Positions 8,400-16,651 of a stretch of 22,753 nt of DNA are shown here, piece by piece. The notes below the pieces were generated by a model, which worked only from the letters and a program-made list of their open reading frames with translations, was not told the DNA's origin and searched no databases. Position numbers and translations under genes: made by a program. Where the stretch lies: the NCBI GenBank assembly GCA_900552975.1, contig UWSL01000011.1, positions 1-22,753 of the forward strand. The letters run 5' to 3'. Within the stretch, counting starts at the first letter, position 1. Each line of letters opens with the position of its first letter. This stretch comes from an uncultured Mycoplasmatota bacterium. GTDB taxonomy: Bacteria; Bacillota_I; Bacilli_A; RF39; UBA660.

Positions 8400-8699
8400 T
8401 CACATAGACAATTCTTCTTTTACATCACTTACAAGATTATCAACAGAATAATCACCAGCAAGAACTTGTTCAGAACAAATTTTACTACATGCCCTTAAAA
8501 CATTAACCAAAGCATCCATAGCTGGAGCATATTCTTCACATTTAGCAGAAAAAGCAGTATAACTTTCTCCTTCCCAATATTCTCCAAGCCCCTTTATACC
8601 ATTTGTTATATCAGTTGCAAGAGATTCAATGGTATCAGCAGCATCATTTATTTTGTCAGCAACTTCTTGTAGAAGTTCAGAATTAGCACCAAAATCCAT
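8400..8699 (-). CDS. WXG100 family type VII secretion protein
   Basis: The 99-residue protein starts MDFGANSELLQEVADKI and has the canonical hairpin turn GEYWEGESYTAF (W-E-G) between two amphipathic helices. These are the defining features and size of WXG100/EsxA-like proteins, small dimers exported by the EssC-type ATPase. The start is uncertain: the ATG at 8699 is 12 nt from AAAGGA, while a TTG at 8708 is only 3 nt from it. The C-terminal tail ends DNLVSDVKEELSM and could carry an export signal. It has two cysteines in the second helix (ACSKICSEQ). A 24-bp hairpin lies directly upstream, and the 813-residue gene begins 22 bp downstream. Confidence 0.9.
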   Translation of the reverse strand: MDFGANSELLQEVADKINDAADTIESLATDITNGIKGLGEYWEGESYTAFSAKCEEYAPAMDALVNVLRACSKICSEQVLAGDYSVDNLVSDVKEELSM

Positions 8700-8724
8700 A
8701 TATATCAATCATCCTTTACTTATC

Positions 8725-8799
8725 ACAGTACATTATAAATAAAAGAAATGTTTTCTTTTATTTATAATGTACTGTACACATCGTACAGTACAGTACATT
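8725..8799 (-). promoter_or_regulatory. Intergenic alternative hairpins between WXG100-like genes
   Basis: A perfect 24-bp inverted repeat (8725-8748 with 8752-8775, 3-nt loop) lies between two small secretion genes. Its outer arm, 8766-8777, can instead pair over 12 bp with 8788-8799, which is transcribed earlier on the minus strand. The two hairpins are mutually exclusive. There is no U-tract after the long stem, so it is more likely an mRNA processing or stability element, or an attenuator-like switch, than a full terminator. The repeated GTACAGTAC/GTACTGTAC units could also be protein-binding sites. Confidence 0.6.
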
Positions 8800-8807
8800 C
8801 CATAGTT

Positions 8808-9128
8808 TTATGCAACAGGAGTATTTTTATAGAAGTCCTTTGCAGTATCGGCCATATTAACATTAGCTTTATTAATTTCATTTACTCTATCATTAAAATT
8901 TTTAAATAGCATTTGTTGATTTTGAAAACTAACTGCATTTACATTTTGGAATGTATTATTTGCAGCATCACCTACTTGTCCACCCATACCAGTAGTAGAA
9001 GTAGCACTCAAATTTTGATCAACATTGCTATTGTCAGCTTTAAATGCTTCTAATATACTTTGATTTTCTTCCATTGTTTTTTTCAAAGCTACTGCTACAG
9101 CAGCTTCGTCAAATCTTTCTTGTGCCAT
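8808..9128 (-). CDS. WXG100-like helical-hairpin protein without the WXG motif (B)
   Basis: The 106-residue protein starts MAQERFDEAAVAVALKKTME. Two helices flank a flexible turn (SATSTTGMGGQVGDAANNTF), where the Trp of W-x-G is lacking and a Gly-rich turn replaces it. Size, helical hairpin form, absence of a signal peptide and position in the T7SS operon support a WXG100 superfamily member. I infer that it could form a heterodimer with a neighbouring hairpin protein, as EsxA/EsxB-type pairs do. The start is supported by AAAGGAA upstream. It is 26 bp after the preceding gene and is followed by the hairpin-bearing intergenic region. Confidence 0.75.
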   Translation of the reverse strand: MAQERFDEAAVAVALKKTMEENQSILEAFKADNSNVDQNLSATSTTGMGGQVGDAANNTFQNVNAVSFQNQQMLFKNFNDRVNEINKANVNMADTAKDFYKNTPVA

Positions 9129-9154
9129 ATAATCATTTCCTTTCTATGTGACTT

Positions 9155-9460
9155 TTAAGAAGCTATTTTTTTCGTATTTTCACTATTTTCTTCTCCTAAT
9201 TGATTAACTTGTTCATTTGTTTTAATGAACTCAGCAGAAGATTCAGAATATCCAGTTAAAGGTTCAACTATTTCTTTTACAAAAGTATCAGCCAAAACAT
9301 TAGCTGTATCACCTTGAATACCTTCTTCTAATAAATTATGTAAAAAAGCGTCTCTCATAGTTTCTGCAGCTGCATCAGCTTTCTCTTTACTAGCTTGTAA
9401 ACTACTAATAGAATCAGCCATCATGCCAGAATCATAATTAAAATTATCAGTTGTAGCCAT
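9155..9460 (-). CDS. WXG100-like helical-hairpin protein without the WXG motif (A)
   Basis: The 101-residue protein starts MATTDNFNYDSGMMADSISS. It has two amphipathic helices around a turn near LLEEGIQGDTANVLADTF; the turn keeps a Gly but has no Trp. The length is standard for WXG100 proteins. A very strong AAGGAGGTGA precedes the ATG, suggesting high expression, as expected of structural or co-secreted subunits. It is the second gene of the operon, 15 bp after the esaB-like gene. The C-terminus (GEENSENTKKIAS) is polar and probably flexible. Confidence 0.75.
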   Translation of the reverse strand: MATTDNFNYDSGMMADSISSLQASKEKADAAAETMRDAFLHNLLEEGIQGDTANVLADTFVKEIVEPLTGYSESSAEFIKTNEQVNQLGEENSENTKKIAS

Positions 9461-9475
9461 ATCTATTTCACCTCC

Positions 9476-9733
9476 TTAAATAAGTATTAACTTAGTACCA
9501 TTTAATATACCATTTTCCAATACGGTCTTATCAGTATCATAAATTGTACCATTATCAGCATTTATTAATGATAAAGCATCACTCATAGGAAAAGCCCCAT
9601 TACTCATATCATTAATTGCTTTATTTAATAAGAATATAATTTCAATAGTCTTCTTATTAATAGGAATAAATATATTATATCTTTCCTCAATGCTAGGAAC
9701 AATCAAATCTACACAGACTTTATTATTATTCAT
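9476..9733 (-). CDS. esaB: EsaB/YukD-like ubiquitin-fold protein of type VII secretion
   Basis: The 85-residue protein fits the YukD/EsaB family: it opens with KVCVDLIVPSIEERYNIFIP, continues into a helix (LLNKAINDMSNGAF) and ends with NGTKLILI. This is the beta-grasp (ubiquitin-like) arrangement of this family. EsaB is a cytosolic accessory or regulatory component of T7SSb in Staphylococcus and Bacillus; it lacks ubiquitin's conjugation function. The start is set by GGAGG 7 nt upstream. It is the first gene of the substrate operon, behind a strong promoter and a leader of about 100 nt. Confidence 0.88.
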   Translation of the reverse strand: MNNNKVCVDLIVPSIEERYNIFIPINKKTIEIIFLLNKAINDMSNGAFPMSDALSLINADNGTIYDTDKTVLENGILNGTKLILI

Positions 9734-9831
9734 AATAAAACCTCCATATCATTTGTAGATTTAAGAACATATTGAGTAGTTTACCATTTCTGCTACCAAA
9801 TTCCCCTAGAACTATTCACTACACTCTTATA
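9734..9831 (-). promoter_or_regulatory. Possible structured 5' leader of the T7SS operon
   Basis: The predicted transcript has a leader of about 98 nt before esaB. It contains GAGTGTAGT near its 5' end and ACTACTC about 40 nt later, which can pair with a small bulge around a G-rich loop (CTAGGGGAATTTGGTAGC). I do not match it to a known riboswitch class. The long leader and possible stem are visible; a regulatory role is inference. Confidence 0.3.
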
Positions 9832-9837
9832 CTATCA

Positions 9838-9866
9838 ATGATACCTTAATTTGATTTTCATGTCAA
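9838..9866 (-). promoter_or_regulatory. Strong SigA-type promoter of the esaB-WXG100 operon
   Basis: A consensus -35 TTGACA (9861-9866) and -10 TATCAT (9838-9843) are separated by exactly 17 bp on the minus strand. It lies between the essC terminator and esaB. It implies that the secreted components are transcribed separately from, and probably more strongly than, essC. Confidence 0.82.
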
Positions 9867-9872
9867 TGAATA

Positions 9873-9905
9873 TAAAAAAAAAGAGTATTTTTTTTACTCT
9901 TTTTT
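9873..9905 (-). terminator. Intrinsic terminator overlapping the end of essC
   Basis: An inverted repeat with core AGAGTA/TACTCT (arms about 9877-9887 and 9895-9905, 7-nt loop) is followed on the minus strand by a run of T. The right arm overlaps the essC stop codon. Most of the stem outside the core is A-T, so efficiency may be partial. Confidence 0.75.
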
Positions 9906-12900
9906 ATAGTCTTTCATAGTCTTCTTCTTCACCCATTTCAGAAATGTATTTAACTAAGACAGTTGTATTTCCATCAATGAAATAGCCGAAGTTTTTATCA
10001 ATTTTAGCTGATAAAACTCTTGAAGATAATGTTGATTTAAATGTATATTGTGTTGATATACCATTTCCAAGCCACATACATCTTGTACTAGATATTGCAT
10101 CTTTATACCAAGCATCAAATTCACATTTTTTCAAATTATCAACAGTATCTATGAAAATAAAGTGTACTTTAGGCATTGTCTTAATCATTGAAACAAGTCC
10201 CCCAAAGGCTCCATCGAATTCAGAACCTAACATATTTTTAAACTTATCAATTCCAACAATTACACATACATATTCTCCATATGATTTCAAAGAATCCATA
10301 TCAAATCCAGAATCTTTATATTTTTCATACATATCAAAGACAAATTTACCAAATTGTTTAAAACAACTTAGAATATTATTATCAAAGTATGATACATAAG
10401 GAGCATAATCTTTATATACCTTTTCCATATCAAAAACATAACATTGTTTATTTAAGATATTAGATATTTCTTTTACAAATAAACCACCAAATGTTTGAAT
10501 ATCTCCAAATTCCATACCTGTTATAACATGACCAAAGTATTTAGATACATCAACATTTCTAATATTAAGTGATTCTTTTTCGATACCAACAGGTACTGCA
10601 TCAAGTTTTAGAATACTAGCACTACATTCAGATACTGTAACAACTTCTGGTAACACTGGTATTTTAGGTGCAGATATTTTATATTTATCATTTAATTCTT
10701 TTATTTTATCCATAACAAATGTATTTAGGGTTTCTTTATCTGTTGGTACAGCAGACTGGAATTCATATATTTCATCTAGTTTTACTAAACCACGTCCAGA
10801 TATATTAGCTGGTTCTAGCTTTGTTCTAGATAATAATGATGAATAGTCATATTTATCATTCATTTGTAATACTAAATGATTTGGTAAATATTGTGATAAT
10901 CTTGATCTTATACCATTAGAAGTCGTTGATGTAATAATAAAGTATACGCCATATTTCTGACAATCTCTGGTAATTGTAATTAGTGTATCAAATGTTGCAT
11001 CACCATAGTTTTCATTATATAATTCAAAACCGTTTATTATAACTACTACATTTGGTACAACTTTACCTGTTGCTTTAGAATAAGATATATAATCTCCACC
11101 ATAATCAGCAAACATTTTTTTTCTCTTTACAACTGTTTCAGTAATAATCTTCCATAAATTCATTACTTTATCAGTATCATTTTGTAATACTACATCTCCA
11201 ACTTGTGGAGCTTTACGATAAAGTTTTAAAGTTTCAGCTCCAAAATCAAGTAGGTACATATTTAGTTCTTCAGGTGAATAAGTAGTAATACAAGAATAAA
11301 CAATTGAATTTACTAACTCTTCTTTACCACTATCAGCCATACCATATATAATCCAGTTACCACCAGTTGTAATAGGCATTGTAAGTAAACCTTGTTTTTG
11401 TAAATCTGGTGCATCATATTCACCTATTACTGGTTCAATATTACAATCAATTTTCTTATATTCATATTTTTCCTTTAAGCCATCAACATATATAACAGCT
11501 GGTAAAGCATTTAACCACAATTGCTTTACATGAATATTCTCTTTTTTAGCCATTTCAACTAAGTATTTCATAACATTTGGTAATTCTTCACCTTTTAATA
11601 CCCCAATCGAATTATTCTTGCCATCATCTACTATTTTTATGGGAGCACCAATAGCATTTATAAACTGGATAGAGTTATCAACACGTTTTTTTCTTACATC
11701 AGATTCATAATATGGTGAACCAGTCCATGCTGATTGACCTAAAGCAAAGTATTCATCATAACCAACTTGCAAGAAGAAACGTCCTGTTTCTTTAATTGAA
11801 GCAGCATCTGGTCTTTTAATCATTTCTTGACTATCTGATCTATCTTGTACTTTTAAACATACTTTAAATTTTGAGTTTGACCAAATTTGATCATTAACAA
11901 CACCACTAGGTTTTTGTGTAGCAAGAATCAAGTGAACACCTAATGAACGACCTATACGTGCTGTTGAAATAAGTTCATTCATAAAATCAGGTTGTTGAGC
12001 TTTCAACTCGGCAAATTCATCACTTATTATAAATAAATGAGAAATTGGTTTTTTAACTTGACCATTTCGATAAAGTCTTTGATATTTATAAATATCAATT
12101 GTTGACTCTCCCACTGCATCACGAGCTTTATTAAACTCTGCTTGACGACGTTTTAATTCACTTTGTAATGATGCTAAACTACGATTTATTTCATTAACAT
12201 CAAGGTTTGTAATTGTACCTGCCAAGTGTGGCAATTTCAAACCTGTTTCTCTGTTTTCAAAAGCCCCAGCTAGACCTCCACCTTTATAGTCAATTAAAAC
12301 AAATTGGACTTCATAAGGATGATAATTAATAGCCATACTTAAGATAAACGTAATAATAAATTCTGATTTACCTGAACCAGTCATACCTGCTATCAAGCCA
12401 TGTGGACCATGAGCTTTTTCATGTAAATCTAACTTGAATAATTCTCCATATTCATTAATTCCTACCGGAGCAGATAACGTATTAATTGGATTATTATCTT
12501 TCCACTTACTAATAACATTCAATTGATTAACATTAGAAACATTGTACATTTCCAAAAAAGAATAAGTAGTTGGTAAAACAAACTTACCACCATTTAAAGC
12601 AATCGGAATGTTAGATATAACATAAGCATATTTTTCTAAAGAACCAAACATAAAATCTGGAACAAAGTTGATTTTTTTATTATCAATTAAAACTCTTTCA
12701 AATACTCCACCACTATGTTCATCAACACTTATAAAGTGTTCTACTTCATTTGGTAAAGAATTTAATCTCTCTGTACAAATAATTAAACTAATTCCCATAT
12801 ATTGTTGAGATTCCATAACACTTCTAATAATACTTAAATTACGTATTGAATCTATATCATCAGTAATTATCACATATCTAGTTGGTAATTTTATTTCTTG

Positions 12901-14559
12901 TTTATTATTAGCTGAAGCATAACTACGTGATTGATCATCAGCCTTTAAAGTTGCAAGTGCTTCTTCAAAATATGCATTTATTTGGCCTATATCATCACCA
13001 TTTGTTCCAAAGAATCTTACTGTTTTTTCAGCATTCCAAATATAAGGAGTATCAATTATTTCATTCCAAAATCTTAAATTTTCATTATTAGTAAAAACAC
13101 ATATTTTTAAAGCATCATATCCATGATAAGCAAACATCTGTAAAATTAATCCTCGTAAAAATGGATTAGTTACATGACGTTGCCCTATAATAGCTGTAAC
13201 ATATTTTTCCGCAAAAGAATAACTTACTGGAACATTTTCTAACATTTTAGTTTGTTGTTCTAACTCTCGCAAATACCCCATCAAATTATCTTCACCATCC
13301 ATCGAAAAATGTTCATCTGGATAATTTACTTTAAAAAATGGTGGAATAGCTCCAATACCTAAACGTAAAGAAAGGAAATCATAATCATCCATATTTTTTT
13401 CCCATAAATTACGTTTTTTATATAAAATAATATCTCCAACATCTTTTAGAGGAATATATTTATCAACTAAAAGTTGTTGTTCTCTTTTCATTTCAATTAA
13501 AAACTCTTCTCTTTTACGATCAATATAAGCACTATATGTAGCTTGTCTTTTTCTTTCGTAAACTTTCTTACGATGCTTATTATACATTCTAGTAATTGAT
13601 GGTAAAATTAGCATACATGTAAGCATAGCAGCAGCTGTTAATAAAGAAGTCCATGACTCTGCCAAAGTCGTTGTCCCATTTAAAACATTAGCAAAAGTTA
13701 CAAAACCTGTAATCATGGAACTCATTCCCATCATCAACATTGAGCCCATTGTTAAAATAGCTGGCATATCTTCTTGATTTTGGGCTGCTGGTGGCGAATC
13801 TATTTTTAAAGTCTTATCTTCTAATCTTTCATCAAAACGAGGTGGCTTTAAGAAATAATCTTCCTTCTTATACATGTCAATGACTATATCTGGCTCGGTT
13901 GGAATTTTATCATAATTTAACTTTGGTAAACTACGATTTATAAATGATTTAGCATCATATTTAACTAACTTATTAGGATTATTCATATAAAAGATATCGG
14001 CAACAATTGATAATTTAAATCCTAATATAAAAATAGTATCACCATATTTTAATTCTTCAGCTTCTGTTACAACACCATTAATATACATAGGAATTTGTGG
14101 ATTTAAATTATAAATTGTATAAGTTCCACTATTATAATTTAATTTCAATTGATTTCGAGCAAAACCTTGTTGTTCATAAGAAATAATATTATTAAAACAA
14201 GCTGTATAATCTTGCGCTGTATTATTACCAATGTACCAAGACGAAGAGTCATTTAAAGATATGTTAAGTTGAATTGCTTCGGTATCATAAACTGGACAAA
14301 TATACAAAACATAACTTTTATTTTCTAAAACATTTTTTAAAGTATAGAATTTTTCATTTTCTAAGACTGCATCAGTTAAAACAGTCCCTCCACGAAATAC
14401 TTTAACATCACTATTACTTTTTATAACCCAGTTACCCTCATTTGCTTCTATACTAACTAAGTTTTCTCTTTCAGCATTTTGTACCCAGTAGTTTCCAAAG
14501 ACTTCAGTTGGAAGCACTAAATTAACTAATTTTTTAGTATCCATCAACATTACTTTCAT
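9904..14559 (-). CDS. essC: Type VII secretion FtsK/SpoIIIE-type ATPase EssC
   Basis: The 1551-residue protein is the motor of T7SSb and matches EssC in length (about 1,480 residues in Staphylococcus) and order. The N-terminal 190 residues form two FHA-like modules, the second with WYIGNN and NGVVTEAEELKYGDTIFI. Two membrane spans lie at about 265-290 and 303-322, followed by a basic segment. Then come three FtsK-like ATPase modules. Module 1 has an intact Walker A GMTGSGKS (725-732) and a Walker B with VLIDYKGGG. Module 2 has GMADSGKE (1073-1080), with Glu instead of Ser/Thr, and LLDFG. Module 3 (from about 1385) has no recognisable P-loop. The start ATG at 14559 has GGGAG 9 nt upstream. The gene stands alone between its own promoter and terminator. 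Substrate recognition by the C-terminal modules is known for the family. Confidence 0.95.
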   Translation of the reverse strand: MKVMLMDTKKLVNLVLPTEVFGNYWVQNAERENLVSIEANEGNWVIKSNSDVKVFRGGTVLTDAVLENEKFYTLKNVLENKSYVLYICPVYDTEAIQLNISLNDSSSWYIGNNTAQDYTACFNNIISYEQQGFARNQLKLNYNSGTYTIYNLNPQIPMYINGVVTEAEELKYGDTIFILGFKLSIVADIFYMNNPNKLVKYDAKSFINRSLPKLNYDKIPTEPDIVIDMYKKEDYFLKPPRFDERLEDKTLKIDSPPAAQNQEDMPAILTMGSMLMMGMSSMITGFVTFANVLNGTTTLAESWTSLLTAAAMLTCMLILPSITRMYNKHRKKVYERKRQATYSAYIDRKREEFLIEMKREQQLLVDKYIPLKDVGDIILYKKRNLWEKNMDDYDFLSLRLGIGAIPPFFKVNYPDEHFSMDGEDNLMGYLRELEQQTKMLENVPVSYSFAEKYVTAIIGQRHVTNPFLRGLILQMFAYHGYDALKICVFTNNENLRFWNEIIDTPYIWNAEKTVRFFGTNGDDIGQINAYFEEALATLKADDQSRSYASANNKQEIKLPTRYVIITDDIDSIRNLSIIRSVMESQQYMGISLIICTERLNSLPNEVEHFISVDEHSGGVFERVLIDNKKINFVPDFMFGSLEKYAYVISNIPIALNGGKFVLPTTYSFLEMYNVSNVNQLNVISKWKDNNPINTLSAPVGINEYGELFKLDLHEKAHGPHGLIAGMTGSGKSEFIITFILSMAINYHPYEVQFVLIDYKGGGLAGAFENRETGLKLPHLAGTITNLDVNEINRSLASLQSELKRRQAEFNKARDAVGESTIDIYKYQRLYRNGQVKKPISHLFIISDEFAELKAQQPDFMNELISTARIGRSLGVHLILATQKPSGVVNDQIWSNSKFKVCLKVQDRSDSQEMIKRPDAASIKETGRFFLQVGYDEYFALGQSAWTGSPYYESDVRKKRVDNSIQFINAIGAPIKIVDDGKNNSIGVLKGEELPNVMKYLVEMAKKENIHVKQLWLNALPAVIYVDGLKEKYEYKKIDCNIEPVIGEYDAPDLQKQGLLTMPITTGGNWIIYGMADSGKEELVNSIVYSCITTYSPEELNMYLLDFGAETLKLYRKAPQVGDVVLQNDTDKVMNLWKIITETVVKRKKMFADYGGDYISYSKATGKVVPNVVVIINGFELYNENYGDATFDTLITITRDCQKYGVYFIITSTTSNGIRSRLSQYLPNHLVLQMNDKYDYSSLLSRTKLEPANISGRGLVKLDEIYEFQSAVPTDKETLNTFVMDKIKELNDKYKISAPKIPVLPEVVTVSECSASILKLDAVPVGIEKESLNIRNVDVSKYFGHVITGMEFGDIQTFGGLFVKEISNILNKQCYVFDMEKVYKDYAPYVSYFDNNILSCFKQFGKFVFDMYEKYKDSGFDMDSLKSYGEYVCVIVGIDKFKNMLGSEFDGAFGGLVSMIKTMPKVHFIFIDTVDNLKKCEFDAWYKDAISSTRCMWLGNGISTQYTFKSTLSSRVLSAKIDKNFGYFIDGNTTVLVKYISEMGEEEDYERL

Positions 14560-14587
14560 CTTGCCACACTCCCATATTCTAATTAAA

Positions 14588-14616
14588 ATTATAACCTAAA
14601 AAACTACTAAATACAA
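14588..14616 (-). promoter_or_regulatory. Promoter of essC
   Basis: On the minus strand TATAAT (14588-14593) lies 17 bp after TTGTAT (14611-14616). The element sits between the thrS terminator and the essC start, giving a short leader of about 20 nt. Confidence 0.65.
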
Positions 14617-14651
14617 TATAAAAGGAAGTCATCTTTTCATGACTTCCTTTT
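14613..14651 (-). terminator. Intrinsic terminator of thrS
   Basis: A perfect inverted repeat AAAGGAAGTCAT/ATGACTTCCTTT (14621-14632 with 14639-14650, 6-nt loop, plus one extra A-T pair) is followed by TTTTATATTG on the minus strand, just after the thrS stop. Confidence 0.9.
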
Positions 14652-14652
14652 G

Positions 14653-16419
14653 TTAGACATCATATCTTGTTTTATTTACAACATCTTCATTTAATAATTT
14701 AATAAATTCATCAATTGTTACAGTAGTTGTCTCTTCACTACCAGCACGACGATAAGAAATCTTTTGATCATCCACTTCTTTTTGACCTAAGATAAGCATA
14801 TAAGGTATTTTTTTAACAACTGCTTCTCTAAGTTTATATCCTAATTTTTCATTTCTACTATCAAGATTAACTCTAAAACCAGCTTTTTCTAATTGTTCAG
14901 TAACATTTTTAGCATAATCTAAATGATATTCATTATTAACTGGTAAAACACATACTTGTTTAGGTGCTAACCAAGCTGGTAAATAGCCTTTTGTTTCTTC
15001 TAAGTAGAAAGCCATAAAACGATCAATACTACCAAGAATAGCTCTATGAATAACGACTGGTGTTTTTTTACTACCATCTTTATCAATATACCCTAAATCA
15101 AAACGCATTGGTAAACAAAAATCTAATTGACAAGTAGATAATGTATATTCTGGACCAACAGCTGGCTTTACTTGAACATCAAGTTTAGGACCATAAAAAG
15201 CTGCTTCACCAATTTTTTCAACAAAATCATAACCTAAATCAGTTAAAACTTCACGCAATTTATTTTCCGCATTATTCCACATTTCATCATCAGGATAATA
15301 TTTAACCTTATCTTCTGGATCTCTCAAAGATAACTCAAATCTAAAATGCTTAATATCAAGTTGTTTATAAACATCTAAAATCAAATTTACTACTGATGAT
15401 ATTTCATCTTCGATTTGTTCTGGAGTTACAAACAAATGAGCATCATTTTGACAGAATGTTCTAACTCTTTCTATTCCTTTTAAAGAACCACTCGTTTCAA
15501 AACGACAATCTCTAGCAATTTCTCCTATTCTAATTGGTAAGTCACGATAAGAATGAACACCATTTGAATAAATAACCATATGATGAGGACAATTCATTGG
15601 TCTTAAAACAAATTGTTCGCCTTCTACTTCCATCATTGGAAACATATTTTCTTTATAATGATCCCAGTGTCCTGAAGTTTTATAAAGTTCTACATTACCA
15701 AGAGGTGGTGTTAATACATGTAAATAACCTAATTCTTTTTCTTTACCCTTAATATAGTTTTCTAATTGTTCCCATATAAAATAACCATTTGGTAAATACA
15801 TAGGCATACCTTTACCTACTAAATCAGAAACCATAAATATTTCTAAGTCTTTCCCTATCTTACGATGATCTCTTTGTTTTTGTTCTTCTACTTCTTTTAA
15901 ATAAGCATCAAGTTCTTCTTGAGTTGGAAAACAAACACCATAAATTCTTTGTAACATTTTGTTATTAGCGTCACCTTTCCAATAAGCACCACTAAATTTA
16001 GTTAATTTAAAATATTTAATTTCCTTCGTATTAGCCATATGAGGTCCACGACAAAGATCAGTAAAATCACCTTGTTGATAACAAGAAATAACTTGATTTT
16101 CATCATCCATTCTTGATATTAAATCAATCTTATATTCATCATCTTTAAACATTTCTAAAGCTTCAGCTTTTGTAATTTCTTTACGTATAATATTTTTAGC
16201 AGACTTAGAACATTTTTTCATTTCTTTTTCGATTTTTGTTAAATCTTCATCATTAATAACTTGATCTCCCAAATCAATATCATAGTAAAATCCTTCTTCA
16301 ACAACTGGACCTACCCAAAATTTAGCATTTGGATATAAATGCTTTACTGCTTGAGCAAGTAAATGAGCACAACTATGATTTAAAATACTTAATTTTTCAT
16401 CTTCTTTAAAATTTACCAT
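14653..16419 (-). CDS. thrS: Threonyl-tRNA synthetase lacking the TGS domain
   Basis: This enzyme charges tRNA-Thr with threonine. The 588-residue protein opens directly in the editing domain (H15-x3-H19, and C123-x3-H127 in LCRGPH). The class II catalytic core follows: the zinc ligands of the family correspond to C277 (RPMNCPHH), H328 (QNDAHLF) and H458 (VIHRAILGS), with motif 2 around RFETSGSLKG and motif 3 GSIDRF. The C-terminal anticodon-binding domain runs from about 475. Typical bacterial ThrRS has about 640 residues with an N-terminal TGS domain of about 60 residues. Here the ATG has AGGAAGGT just upstream, and the stop of the preceding gene is only 6 bp away, so the TGS domain is truly absent rather than missed. 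TGS-less ThrRS is known from mycoplasmas. Expression is under the T-box upstream. Confidence 0.97.
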   Translation of the reverse strand: MVNFKEDEKLSILNHSCAHLLAQAVKHLYPNAKFWVGPVVEEGFYYDIDLGDQVINDEDLTKIEKEMKKCSKSAKNIIRKEITKAEALEMFKDDEYKIDLISRMDDENQVISCYQQGDFTDLCRGPHMANTKEIKYFKLTKFSGAYWKGDANNKMLQRIYGVCFPTQEELDAYLKEVEEQKQRDHRKIGKDLEIFMVSDLVGKGMPMYLPNGYFIWEQLENYIKGKEKELGYLHVLTPPLGNVELYKTSGHWDHYKENMFPMMEVEGEQFVLRPMNCPHHMVIYSNGVHSYRDLPIRIGEIARDCRFETSGSLKGIERVRTFCQNDAHLFVTPEQIEDEISSVVNLILDVYKQLDIKHFRFELSLRDPEDKVKYYPDDEMWNNAENKLREVLTDLGYDFVEKIGEAAFYGPKLDVQVKPAVGPEYTLSTCQLDFCLPMRFDLGYIDKDGSKKTPVVIHRAILGSIDRFMAFYLEETKGYLPAWLAPKQVCVLPVNNEYHLDYAKNVTEQLEKAGFRVNLDSRNEKLGYKLREAVVKKIPYMLILGQKEVDDQKISYRRAGSEETTTVTIDEFIKLLNEDVVNKTRYDV

Positions 16420-16425
16420 TTTACA

Positions 16426-16632
16426 TTACCTTCCTTTTCCACCTAATTCTTGTTCTTCGTTTTTTTCGGCTTTTTTTTGTTCTAACATAAGCAATTTCAA
16501 CTTTTTCTTCAAGGTATCAATTCGTTCTATTTTAGATTGACGTGTCATATCATCACGAGCTGTACACTTTAAAGAAAGTTCAGCAGCAAAAAGTTCATTT
16601 CTGACTTTTTTTATTTGTTGTTCTAAATCCAT
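16426..16632 (-). CDS. Small charged coiled-coil protein in the thrS operon (68 residues)
   Basis: No family recognised. The product starts MDLEQQIKKVRNELFAAELS, is almost entirely a charged helix with heptad-like Leu spacing, and ends in a basic Gly-rich tail (GGKGR). There is no signal peptide or membrane span and a single cysteine. The start has a clear GAGGTGA. The gene lies between the T-box terminator and thrS, with 6 bp to the thrS ATG; its last codons include the thrS ribosome-binding site, so translation is probably coupled. It will therefore be induced by threonine starvation together with thrS. A role with ThrRS is only suggested by position. Confidence 0.75.
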   Translation of the reverse strand: MDLEQQIKKVRNELFAAELSLKCTARDDMTRQSKIERIDTLKKKLKLLMLEQKKAEKNEEQELGGKGR

Positions 16633-16651
16633 TTTTTCACCTCACCAAAAT

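Noticed and set aside
9888..9894. The homopolymer run near the essC terminator as a phase-variable tract
   Set aside because: It lies in the terminator loop, outside coding sequence and promoter spacing, so length change would have no obvious switching effect.
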